Assembly (NCBI GenBank): GCA_009700405.1
Contig: WLMD01000032.1
Span: forward strand, 1-13,161
Direction of reading: 5' to 3'
Source: Actinomycetota bacterium
GTDB lineage: Bacteria; Actinomycetota; Actinomycetes; Nanopelagicales; Nanopelagicaceae
DNA length: 13,161 nt
Part shown: positions 6,026 to 12,540 of the stretch, in pieces
How the letters are laid out: every line of letters begins with the position of its first letter
Position numbering within the stretch: position 1 is the first letter of the stretch
Program-made: the position numbers and the translations under genes
The notes under the pieces: model-generated
What the model saw: the letters and a program-made list of their open reading frames with translations, nothing else
Databases searched by the model: none
Told to the model about the DNA's origin: nothing

Positions 6026-7375
6026 TTACAAGGTTTCCAAAATGGCTTCAATATCACTCACTTTGGTCCAAGGATTCACGATCGCAAAACGCAATATCGG
6101 CTCACCTTTATGAGATGAAGCTGGAATAAAACCAATCTGATCATCCAATAACTTATCGGACCAGTTTTTGTAATCTTCCTTATCCCAACCAGGACGAGTA
6201 AATGCAACTACCGATAATTCCGGATCACGCATTAATTCCAGGCGCGGATGTTCACGGATTTTTTGTGCGGCAATTTGTGCCATCGTCAATGTTTTTTCCA
6301 TAGCAGTGGCGTAGGCATCTGTTCCATTTGCAGCAAGTGAAAACCAAAATGGCAAACCACGAGTTCTGCGAGTCAAGTTAATTGCATAGTCCGAAGGATT
6401 CCATGAGCCGCCTTCATGGAGTGCATCAAGGTATGAGGCTTTCTGGGAATGAACAGCCCGAGCCAGCGCGGGGTTGCGATAAATAAGTGCGCATGCATCG
6501 AAGGGCGCAAATAACCATTTATGTGGATCGACAATAAGTGAATCCGCACTTTCGATTCCGTTAAATTTTGGTCGGGCAGAAGGCGCACATAAAGCTGCTA
6601 ATCCATAAGCACCATCAACATGGAACCATAAATTGCGCTCCTTGGCTGCAGCACCGATGGTTTGTAAGTCATCAATAATGCCAAGATTTGTTGTTCCTGC
6701 GGTGGCCACAACCGCAAATACATGAGCCGAACCCTGCGCATGAAATGCATCTATCTCACGAGCAACATCTGATCCGATAAGTCTTCCTGTGGCATCTGGT
6801 TCAATGAGAAGTACATCTACATCCATAACGTTTGCTGCTGAAGCAATTGATGAGTGGGCTTCCCCGCTACAAGCAACGGCCCAGCGCGTAACTTCTGGCC
6901 AGCGTTTGCGTGCTTCTGCGCGAGCAACAACAAGGGCGGAAAGATTTCCGACAGTTCCTCCTTGAGCAAAAACTCCACCGGCGCTTTCGGGCATTCCTGC
7001 CAAATCAGCAATCCAGCGCAGCGCTTGGTTTTCAGCGAATACTGCGCCAGCACCTTCTTGCCAGGATCCCCCGTAGAGGGCACTTGCTCCAACAACAAGA
7101 TCAAAAAGATTTGCATGCTCACTTGGCGCTGATGGAATGTAGGCCAAGTTACGTGGATGGTCAGTAGAAATACATGCGCGAGCTAAAACATCGGTAAATA
7201 CATTAAGTGCCGCGTCGCCACCTAAGCCCTGAGGTGTGATGGTCTGACCTACTTCGGCAAAAAGATCCGCTTCTGACCGCGGACCATCCAAAGGTGGATC
7301 ATCTTTCAATCGTTCGAGACTGTAGGCAAGGGCCTTGGCCGCTAACTCTTCTAACTCCGAAGTGAACTCATGCAT
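6026..7375 (-). CDS. PLP-dependent group II amino acid decarboxylase
   Basis: The 449-residue enzyme belongs to the pyridoxal-phosphate decarboxylase family (aromatic-amino-acid, glutamate and related decarboxylases; fold type I). Visible active-site features are GGTVGNLSALV (139-149) for phosphate binding, H174 in SGEAHSSI expected to stack on the cofactor, TAGTTNLG (225-232), D254 in FHVDGAYG that pairs with the pyridine nitrogen, and the Schiff-base lysine K286 in VDPHKWLF. The reaction would be decarboxylation of an L-amino acid to an amine, but the substrate cannot be assigned from these motifs, and an aldehyde-forming or carbon-carbon lyase variant is not excluded. It is slightly shorter than plant or animal aromatic decarboxylases. 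The gene is divergent from the SDR gene across 72 bp. No clear ribosome-binding site precedes the ATG. Confidence 0.93.
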   Translation of the reverse strand: MHEFTSELEELAAKALAYSLERLKDDPPLDGPRSEADLFAEVGQTITPQGLGGDAALNVFTDVLARACISTDHPRNLAYIPSAPSEHANLFDLVVGASALYGGSWQEGAGAVFAENQALRWIADLAGMPESAGGVFAQGGTVGNLSALVVARAEARKRWPEVTRWAVACSGEAHSSIASAANVMDVDVLLIEPDATGRLIGSDVAREIDAFHAQGSAHVFAVVATAGTTNLGIIDDLQTIGAAAKERNLWFHVDGAYGLAALCAPSARPKFNGIESADSLIVDPHKWLFAPFDACALIYRNPALARAVHSQKASYLDALHEGGSWNPSDYAINLTRRTRGLPFWFSLAANGTDAYATAMEKTLTMAQIAAQKIREHPRLELMRDPELSVVAFTRPGWDKEDYKNWSDKLLDDQIGFIPASSHKGEPILRFAIVNPWTKVSDIEAILETL

Positions 7376-7435
7376 GTGTGCCAGTCTGCCCTAGTTTGCA
7401 AGAAAGTTCACACTCCGCTTTTGCGCGTATTTAAC

Positions 7436-7441
7436 TACTAT
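7436..7441 (+). promoter_or_regulatory. -10 hexamer for SDR-DUF2867 (leaderless)
   Basis: TACTAT ends 6 nt before the ATG at 7448. Three ATGs overlap here (7440, 7444, 7448) but only 7448 is in the coding frame, and there is no Shine-Dalgarno, so a start at 7448 fits a leaderless transcript. No good -35 is visible at 17 bp. Confidence 0.5.
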
Positions 7442-7447
7442 GAATGA

Positions 7448-8935
7448 ATGGAAACGAGTACCAGCCCTCTCATATTGGTAACCGGAGCAGCCGGATACAT
7501 CGGTGGACGGCTCGTACCCCAACTTCTCGAAAAGGGTTACCGCGTAAGGGTCATGGCTCGCACGCCTCGTCATTTAGAGAATCGAGAATGGATCCACGAT
7601 GTTGAGGTGGTTCAAGGAGATGCTGCTAATAGCGAAAGTTTAATGGCAGCGCTTAAGGATGTTGATGTTGCCTACTACTTAATCCACGCATTAGGTGCAG
7701 GTGTTGAATTTGAAACACTTGATAGGACTAACGCTGAAAACTTTGCTACGGCGGCAAGATTATGCAATATAAAAAGAATCATCTACTTAGGCGGATTACA
7801 TCCGGACTCCGAAGATTTGAGTCCGCATTTAAATTCGCGCAAAGAAGTTGGTGACATCTTCCTAAGCAGCGGTGTGCCGACAACTGTTTTGAAGGCAGCA
7901 ATCATTCTTGGATCTGGTTCACTCTCATTTGAAATGCTCCGATACCTCACTGAGCGACTTCCGGTCATGGTGACACCGCGTTGGATTGATACCCAAATTC
8001 AACCGATAGCTATTCGCGATGTTCTACGTTACTTAGTGGAATCCGCGAGCATGCCAAGTGATGTCAATCGCGCGTTCGATATCGGCGGCCCCGATGTATT
8101 GAGTTACCGCCAGATGATGGGCGGCTATGCAAAGATTCGTGGACTTAAACCTAGAAGAATTCTTTCTTTGCCACTTATGACTCCATCACTATCGAGTCAT
8201 TGGGTTGGTCTAATTAGCCCAGTCCCGAAAAACATCGCGTTCCCACTGCTTGAAAGTCTCGTCAATGAAGTTATTTGCAAAGAGCATGACATCGCTCAAT
8301 ACATTCCTGACCCACCCGAAGGTCTCATAAATTATTACCATGCTGTCGAATTGGCGCTGCAGCGAATCCAAGATCATCGTGTGACAACATCCTGGTCTTC
8401 GGCCACTTATGCAGGTGCGCCAAGTGACCCATTGCCAAGTGACCCTGATTGGGCTGGTGGTTCTCTCTACGTTGATGAACATGTTCAAATTGTGAATGCA
8501 ACGCCTGAAAAATTATGGTTCATTATCAAGGGCATCGGTGGCGAACATGGTTGGTATTCCTGGCGACTCGGATGGTGGACGCGAGGAATTCTGGATCGTT
8601 TCATAGGGGGACCTGGTCTGCGTCGTGGTCGTCGCGATCCCTACGACTTAGTTATCGGCGATGCACTTGATTGGTGGAGAGTAGAAGAGGTAGAAGAGGA
8701 ACGTTTACTTCGCCTGCGCGCTGAAATGCGCTTGCCTGGATTAGCCTGGCTAGAACTCATCATTGATGCTGACGATGAAGGACGCACTTTACTGCGCCTT
8801 CGCGCGTTATTTAGTCCTAGAGGTTTACCAGGGACTTTGTACTGGAACGCGATCAAACCATTTCACAGTTTAGTCTTTGGCGGAATGCGAAGAAATATTT
8901 CTAAAGCCGCTGAGCGACTCAACATCATTGATTAG
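7448..8935 (+). CDS. atypical SDR NAD(P)-binding protein fused to DUF2867
   Basis: This is a two-domain protein of 495 residues. The N-terminal half is a Rossmann-fold, NmrA/atypical short-chain dehydrogenase-like domain: GAAGYIGG (G13, G16, G19), R38 after the second strand favouring NADP, and D58 in VVQGDAAN. YYLIHALG (76-83) replaces the usual catalytic Tyr-x3-Lys region, and no clear YxxxK is present, so redox activity is uncertain. The C-terminal part (about 330-490) is DUF2867, with GGEHGWYSWRLGWWTRGILD and GGPGLRRGRRDP typical of the family, a START/SRPBCC-like fold that may bind a hydrophobic ligand. Such fusions are common in actinobacteria and cyanobacteria but uncharacterised. Convergent with gatD across 21 bp with no obvious terminator. 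Confidence 0.9.
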   Translation: METSTSPLILVTGAAGYIGGRLVPQLLEKGYRVRVMARTPRHLENREWIHDVEVVQGDAANSESLMAALKDVDVAYYLIHALGAGVEFETLDRTNAENFATAARLCNIKRIIYLGGLHPDSEDLSPHLNSRKEVGDIFLSSGVPTTVLKAAIILGSGSLSFEMLRYLTERLPVMVTPRWIDTQIQPIAIRDVLRYLVESASMPSDVNRAFDIGGPDVLSYRQMMGGYAKIRGLKPRRILSLPLMTPSLSSHWVGLISPVPKNIAFPLLESLVNEVICKEHDIAQYIPDPPEGLINYYHAVELALQRIQDHRVTTSWSSATYAGAPSDPLPSDPDWAGGSLYVDEHVQIVNATPEKLWFIIKGIGGEHGWYSWRLGWWTRGILDRFIGGPGLRRGRRDPYDLVIGDALDWWRVEEVEEERLLRLRAEMRLPGLAWLELIIDADDEGRTLLRLRALFSPRGLPGTLYWNAIKPFHSLVFGGMRRNISKAAERLNIID

Positions 8936-8956
8936 GCATTTACCTAGACAATTTAA

Positions 8957-9652
8957 CTAACGTGCGTTCTTAATCCTTTCATCATGTAATTGAGTAAAGA
9001 TCGGCGCATCTATCTGATTTAGTACTCCAACCTTGCGAGCAAGAATCCAATCCGCTAATTCTGGATTACGAGCAAATGCAGGACCATGCATATATGTTGC
9101 AACGATTTGGTCTGTGATAACTCCATCAATTTTTGATTCAAGTCCATTCCCAACTCCGTGAGTTACATTTCCTAGAGCCTGCACATCTTCAAGAAGGCGA
9201 GTTTGTCCGCCGTGGTTTTCAAAACCGGTCAATGTCGGAATATCAATAGTTGGTGTGCTGATGAGTTCCCCAACAGAACGCGGCGATGCAGCAATTGTCT
9301 CAACAGGAAGTATCCCTAGACCTTCAATTGTTCGTCCTCCGGAAGCCGGGAATGAGGCACCAAGTAATTGAAATCCTGCGCACACTGCGAAAAAATGAGC
9401 GCCGTTGTTATGAGCCTTGCGCAGTGAACCACCTCGATTAAGAATTTCTACTGCAGCAATTTGTGCGTCGTCTTCTCCTCCGCCAAGTAAATAGAGGTCA
9501 CCGTTTGTTGGCACTTTATCTTGAGCATGTACGACAAGAATCTCATGGTCAATTCCGCGCTTGCGCAAACGCCAACTAAGAATTTCCACATTACCTTGAT
9601 CGCCGTAAGTACCAAGCAACTCCGGTAACAAATGCACAATCTTGAGGCTCAT
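8957..9652 (-). CDS. gatD: lipid II isoglutaminyl synthase, glutaminase subunit GatD
   Basis: The 231-residue protein is a CobB/CobQ-like class I glutamine amidotransferase. It begins with the family motif LPELLGTYGDQGNVEIL (9-25) and has the oxyanion segment LLGGGEDDAQ (55-64), the nucleophile C91 in AVCAGFQLLG, and H189 in YMHGPAFARNPELAD. GatD releases ammonia from glutamine and passes it to MurT, which amidates the alpha-carboxyl of the second-position D-glutamate of lipid II on the inner face of the membrane. The ATG overlaps the murT stop as ATGA (9649-9652), the coupling expected for subunits of one complex. A cobyric acid synthase is excluded by the short length and the murT partner. 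Ends with TAG 21 bp from the convergent SDR gene. Confidence 0.95.
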   Translation of the reverse strand: MSLKIVHLLPELLGTYGDQGNVEILSWRLRKRGIDHEILVVHAQDKVPTNGDLYLLGGGEDDAQIAAVEILNRGGSLRKAHNNGAHFFAVCAGFQLLGASFPASGGRTIEGLGILPVETIAASPRSVGELISTPTIDIPTLTGFENHGGQTRLLEDVQALGNVTHGVGNGLESKIDGVITDQIVATYMHGPAFARNPELADWILARKVGVLNQIDAPIFTQLHDERIKNAR

Positions 9653-10869
9653 CGTTTAACTCCTTTAGCCAAGCGATGAAAAGCCGTGTAAGAAGCAATC
9701 AAATCTGCATCGTTCTTTCCTATAATTTTTGCTGCGGATGATTCGTTATCAGTAATCTGATGATCGATTTCTGCGACGGTTAACCGAGCCGATACATCAA
9801 GCCGACGATCTCCTGTGACAAATACCGTGCGACCTTTGAGTGGCGAAAAGTCCACATCCCAAAGCCATGACGTATCTTTACCATCTTGTGTTTGCGCATT
9901 GACAACAAGTAAGAGCGACTGCGGTCCGCTAGCACTTGTTGCCAGAGTCTCACGCCAGCTCGCGGGGTTCTTGGAAAGCAGTAGCCGAAAATTAGTTAGG
10001 CCAATTGTTAGCTGGCCAAAGCGCCCGTCAACGCTAGAGACCTTAGAAATTGCTTCTGATGAATCTACGAGTGAGACTCCAAAGAAAGATCCAGTAATTA
10101 CCGCTCGAGCAGCATTCGACAGAGCTGCCATGCCAGGAATTGCGCTGACTATTGAAACTTTTTGATTATTGGGCCCCGCCAAAACATTCTCGCGCAATAT
10201 CCATTCCGGACTTGGCTTTCTAAAGCCGCATTCACACGAGTATGTTGATTTGTCAGCGCTCCATTTAAGAACCACTCCACATTCAGGACATGTTGAGGCG
10301 TCCATGTGTCCAGAAGTTCCACTAGTAAACCAAATTACATTCACAAGATCTCGAGCGGCCCATGTAACAAATGGGTCATCGGCATCAGCTAATACTTTGC
10401 AGGCAGGTGACAAGGTTGCGAGCGCCGATTTCCATTTTGCTGCGACAACACGCACCTCTGAAAGTCTGTCAAGCTGATCGCGACCTAGATTCAATAACAC
10501 AATGACTTTCGGTTGAGTTTGTTGGATTGCCCAAGGTAAAACCATTTCATCAACTTCAAGTGCGGCAAACTCGGCTTTGCGATTATCAATTAACGCGGTT
10601 GCTATTCCAGCAAAAAGATTTGCTCCCGTGTAATTACTAACTGTTGGTTTCTTTGTAGAGAGTGATTTATAGATTAACGCCGTGGTTGTGCTCTTTCCGT
10701 TAGTTCCAGAAATAAGAACAACAGATTTTCCCTGTGAAAGTTTTGAAACAGCTTGTGGAACTATCTTCAAAATGATTCGACCGGTCACCATCACGCCGCT
10801 GCCACGTTTCGTCAGGCGTGAAAGAAATCCACCAAATTTACCAAGGGTTATCGCAAAGGAAAGGCGCAT
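9649..10869 (-). CDS. murT: lipid II isoglutaminyl synthase, Mur-ligase subunit MurT
   Basis: The 406-residue protein is a Mur-ligase-like ATP-dependent amide ligase that works with GatD to amidate D-glutamate in lipid II. Visible features are the MurT N-terminus (MRLSFAITLGKFGGFLSR), the ATP-binding loop SGTNGKSTTT (54-63), NLGRDQLDR (127-135), a cysteine ribbon C194-x2-C197 with C212-x-C214 inserted in the central domain, and a C-terminal DUF1727 domain (about 285-400, with KDTSWLWDVDF and TGDRRLDVSARL). The ribbon's second pair is C-x-C rather than C-x2-C. The start is the ATG at 10867-10869; the open frame extends three codons to a TTG that is less likely. It begins 2 nt after the carbonic anhydrase stop, so it probably depends on translation from that gene. 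Confidence 0.95.
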   Translation of the reverse strand: MRLSFAITLGKFGGFLSRLTKRGSGVMVTGRIILKIVPQAVSKLSQGKSVVLISGTNGKSTTTALIYKSLSTKKPTVSNYTGANLFAGIATALIDNRKAEFAALEVDEMVLPWAIQQTQPKVIVLLNLGRDQLDRLSEVRVVAAKWKSALATLSPACKVLADADDPFVTWAARDLVNVIWFTSGTSGHMDASTCPECGVVLKWSADKSTYSCECGFRKPSPEWILRENVLAGPNNQKVSIVSAIPGMAALSNAARAVITGSFFGVSLVDSSEAISKVSSVDGRFGQLTIGLTNFRLLLSKNPASWRETLATSASGPQSLLLVVNAQTQDGKDTSWLWDVDFSPLKGRTVFVTGDRRLDVSARLTVAEIDHQITDNESSAAKIIGKNDADLIASYTAFHRLAKGVKR

Positions 10870-10871
10870 TG

Positions 10872-11396
10872 TTAGCAATCCAACGGTTCAAGGACTCCCG
10901 ATGAAACGTTGTAAATAGCACCTCCAACAACTACACCTTTTCGGAGCAGAGGATATGAACGGATACGAGTGACATCGGTAATTAGCGCACTGCGTTGATC
11001 AGAAACAGTTCGAAATTCTAAACTTCGTGTATCGACGCCAAATTGTTCAGAAATAGTTTCATGAATATCTGACTCTTCGCTTTGCGCCATTCTGCAATCG
11101 GTGTGTGGCATGACCAGGATTCGATTAACTCCTAATAGGTAAGTTGCCAATACCAATGTGCGAAGTACGTCTTCTGTAACGCGAGCTCCAGCATTGCGAA
11201 GGATTTTGGCATCACCTGATTGCATTCCGACTACCGCAAGGGGGCTAATGCGCGAATCCATGCAGGTCACGATGGCCAAACCTTTGGCGGCGCTTCCCGT
11301 CAGATTGCTCCCCTGAAAGCTTGCGGCGAATCCGGCATTAGCGCTCAATAAATCAGCAAACTCCGCAGAGGGAAAGTGGCTAGGCGTCATAGGCAT
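10872..11396 (-). CDS. beta-class carbonic anhydrase
   Basis: The 174-residue protein is a small beta-carbonic anhydrase interconverting carbon dioxide and bicarbonate in the cytoplasm. Zinc ligands are C45, H98 and C101; the catalytic Asp-Arg dyad D47 and R49 is intact in the motif CMDSR, followed by RNAGARVTEDVLR (67-79). The size and layout match actinobacterial enzymes of the Rv1284 type, lacking the long N-terminal helices of plant forms. The ATG at 11394-11396 has no Shine-Dalgarno, but TAGACT ends 7 nt upstream, fitting a leaderless message. A second ATG two codons in is possible. It heads the operon with murT and gatD, supplying its promoter. Whether the link to lipid II amidation is functional or only co-transcription is unknown. 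Confidence 0.94.
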   Translation of the reverse strand: MPMTPSHFPSAEFADLLSANAGFAASFQGSNLTGSAAKGLAIVTCMDSRISPLAVVGMQSGDAKILRNAGARVTEDVLRTLVLATYLLGVNRILVMPHTDCRMAQSEESDIHETISEQFGVDTRSLEFRTVSDQRSALITDVTRIRSYPLLRKGVVVGGAIYNVSSGVLEPLDC

Positions 11397-11403
11397 GGGC
11401 GAA

Positions 11404-11409
11404 AGTCTA
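11404..11409 (-). promoter_or_regulatory. -10 hexamer for the carbonic anhydrase-murT-gatD operon
   Basis: On the minus strand TAGACT ends 7 nt before the carbonic anhydrase ATG, with no ribosome-binding site in between. It would start a leaderless mRNA covering three tightly packed genes. No -35 consensus was found at 17 bp. Confidence 0.5.
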
Positions 11410-11514
11410 ACCGCAGAAGAAATCCGGATTTGGCTGTAACGCTGAAGCCTTCTTGGGCGTTCTTATGCCTAGAACCGAATTAGTCCTAGATCTGTACTCG
11501 AAAGAAAGCCAACC

Positions 11515-11520
11515 AGGAGG
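11515..11520 (+). promoter_or_regulatory. strong Shine-Dalgarno of the secreted protein gene
   Basis: AGGAGG, a perfect anti-16S match, lies 9 nt before the ATG at 11530. It decides the strand in a region open on both strands and predicts high translation of a small exported protein. Confidence 0.85.
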
Positions 11521-11529
11521 ATTATTGCC

Positions 11530-11898
11530 ATGAGGAATCGAATCATTGCCATTGTTGTGGGCAGCCTTGTTCTGGCCGGCTTTGGGGCCGCGTCGGCTCA
11601 GGCCGAATTGCACAAGCGTGCCAAGAAGGGTGTGGCGGTGACCCCACTGGTCCTCCCATCCAGTTTTGATACTCGCACGGTTGTCCTGCATATGGACACG
11701 CAATCTGTCGGAATCCATTTCGACACCAGTTCGGCGCTCACTCACCATGCAGAAGACGCAGATGATGATGGCGATGACCGAGATGATGATGGCGATGACC
11801 ACTTCAAATCCTTCAATACACCCGCTTCGATCAATGGCGATCACCATTCAAAGAATCAGAAAATTAACAAGAAATCTCCAAGGAAAAACAAAGGTTGA
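11530..11898 (+). CDS. small secreted protein with duplicated DxDxDG acidic repeat
   Basis: The 122-residue product has a Sec-type signal peptide: basic MRNR, a hydrophobic core (IIAIVVGSLVLAGFGAA), and an AQA-like cleavage site near residue 25. The mature part has a short beta-like stretch with THH near 71-73, then two back-to-back acidic units (D76-D82 and D83-D89) each reading DxDxDGD, the geometry of EF-hand, dockerin or thrombospondin-type calcium loops. The C-terminal tail is basic (KNQKINKKSPRKNKG). The acidic part is encoded by a 21-bp tandem repeat. No family was recognised. Calcium or metal binding in the envelope is inference. A perfect AGGAGG precedes the start, and a sigma-factor gene follows 66 bp downstream on the same strand, suggesting one operon. 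Confidence 0.75.
   Translation: MRNRIIAIVVGSLVLAGFGAASAQAELHKRAKKGVAVTPLVLPSSFDTRTVVLHMDTQSVGIHFDTSSALTHHAEDADDDGDDRDDDGDDHFKSFNTPASINGDHHSKNQKINKKSPRKNKG
11760..11801 (+). repeat. 21-bp tandem repeat, two copies
   Basis: Two adjacent 21-bp units (11760-11780 and 11781-11801) are identical except for the final base. Each spans seven codons and adds one DxDxDG calcium-loop-like motif to the secreted protein. The near identity points to a recent duplication or strong constraint. Confidence 0.9.
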
Positions 11899-11964
11899 TT
11901 GACTAGTGTTCCACTCCAGAGAGGAGCAATCGCTCCCCTACGAATTGGAACAAGGTTGGGATAG

Positions 11965-12540
11965 ATGGCAATGCACGTGCCGGATCATGAGGCAGCAGGT
12001 GGAACAGACACCTCAGTTCATGTCGACGCGCATCCATTTGATTACCTCGTTCAGCAAGCCATCACCGGAGATGACGCCGCATTCACATCATTGTGGAGGC
12101 ACTTTAACCCGCGAATGGTGCGGTACTTGCGGATGTTTACCAATGAACCAGAAGATCTTTGTTCGGAAGTGTGGATCAAGATTGCTGGAAGCATCAAAGG
12201 TTTTGAAGGTGATGCTTCAGCATTCAAAGGATGGATTTACACAATTGCACGAAATGCAGCAACTGATTTAGCTCGAAAGAAAAAGAGGGTGGGCACAACG
12301 CTCGAACTCAACGATACAGATTGGACTGGAGAAAACTCGACAATGGTTGAAGTCATGGATCTCATCAAGAGATTGCCTAAAGATTACGCAGAAGTAATTC
12401 TTCTACGAGTTGTGGCAGATCTCGATGTAAATGACGTGGCTTCCATAGTCGGGAAAGAACCGGGCAATGTAAGAGTTCTCACGCACCGAGGACTCAAGCA
12501 ACTACATGAGATGTTGACGAATGGCGGTGACCAAGAATGA
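11965..12540 (+). CDS. ECF-type RNA polymerase sigma factor
   Basis: The 191-residue protein has the two-domain plan of extracytoplasmic-function sigma factors. Region 2 spans about 25-107 with FDYLVQQAITGDDAAFTSLW, the EDLCSEVWIKIAG segment (63-75) that contacts core polymerase and the -10, and GWIYTIARNAATDLARKKKR (89-108). Region 4 spans about 134-185, with RLPKDYAEVILLRVVADLDVNDVA followed by a helix-turn-helix (VGKEPGNVRVLTHRGLKQL) for the -35. There is no region 3 or sigma 1.1. The first 24 residues are a loose His/Asp/Thr-rich extension. The ATG at 11965 follows an in-frame TAG directly; a weak AAGG lies 9 nt upstream, and the ATG at 11971 is an alternative. It overlaps the next gene as ATGA, typical for a sigma/anti-sigma pair. 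Confidence 0.93.
   Translation: MAMHVPDHEAAGGTDTSVHVDAHPFDYLVQQAITGDDAAFTSLWRHFNPRMVRYLRMFTNEPEDLCSEVWIKIAGSIKGFEGDASAFKGWIYTIARNAATDLARKKKRVGTTLELNDTDWTGENSTMVEVMDLIKRLPKDYAEVILLRVVADLDVNDVASIVGKEPGNVRVLTHRGLKQLHEMLTNGGDQE

Noticed and set aside
6817..7167. Open frames in both directions within the decarboxylase gene
   Set aside because: They overlap conserved decarboxylase sequence in other frames and have no supporting start signals.
11407..11847. Minus-strand frame of 146 codons opposite the secreted protein
   Set aside because: No ribosome-binding site, and the product is a mirror of the Asp repeat (Ile/Val runs). The plus strand has AGGAGG and a signal peptide.
11923..11936. Short hairpin GGAGC-AATC-GCTCC between the secreted protein and sigma genes
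   Set aside because: A 5-bp stem with no T-run is too weak to call a terminator; it may only reduce read-through.
11906..12271. Plus-strand frame of 121 codons over the start of the sigma factor
   Set aside because: It overlaps conserved sigma region 2 in another frame and has no family-like content.
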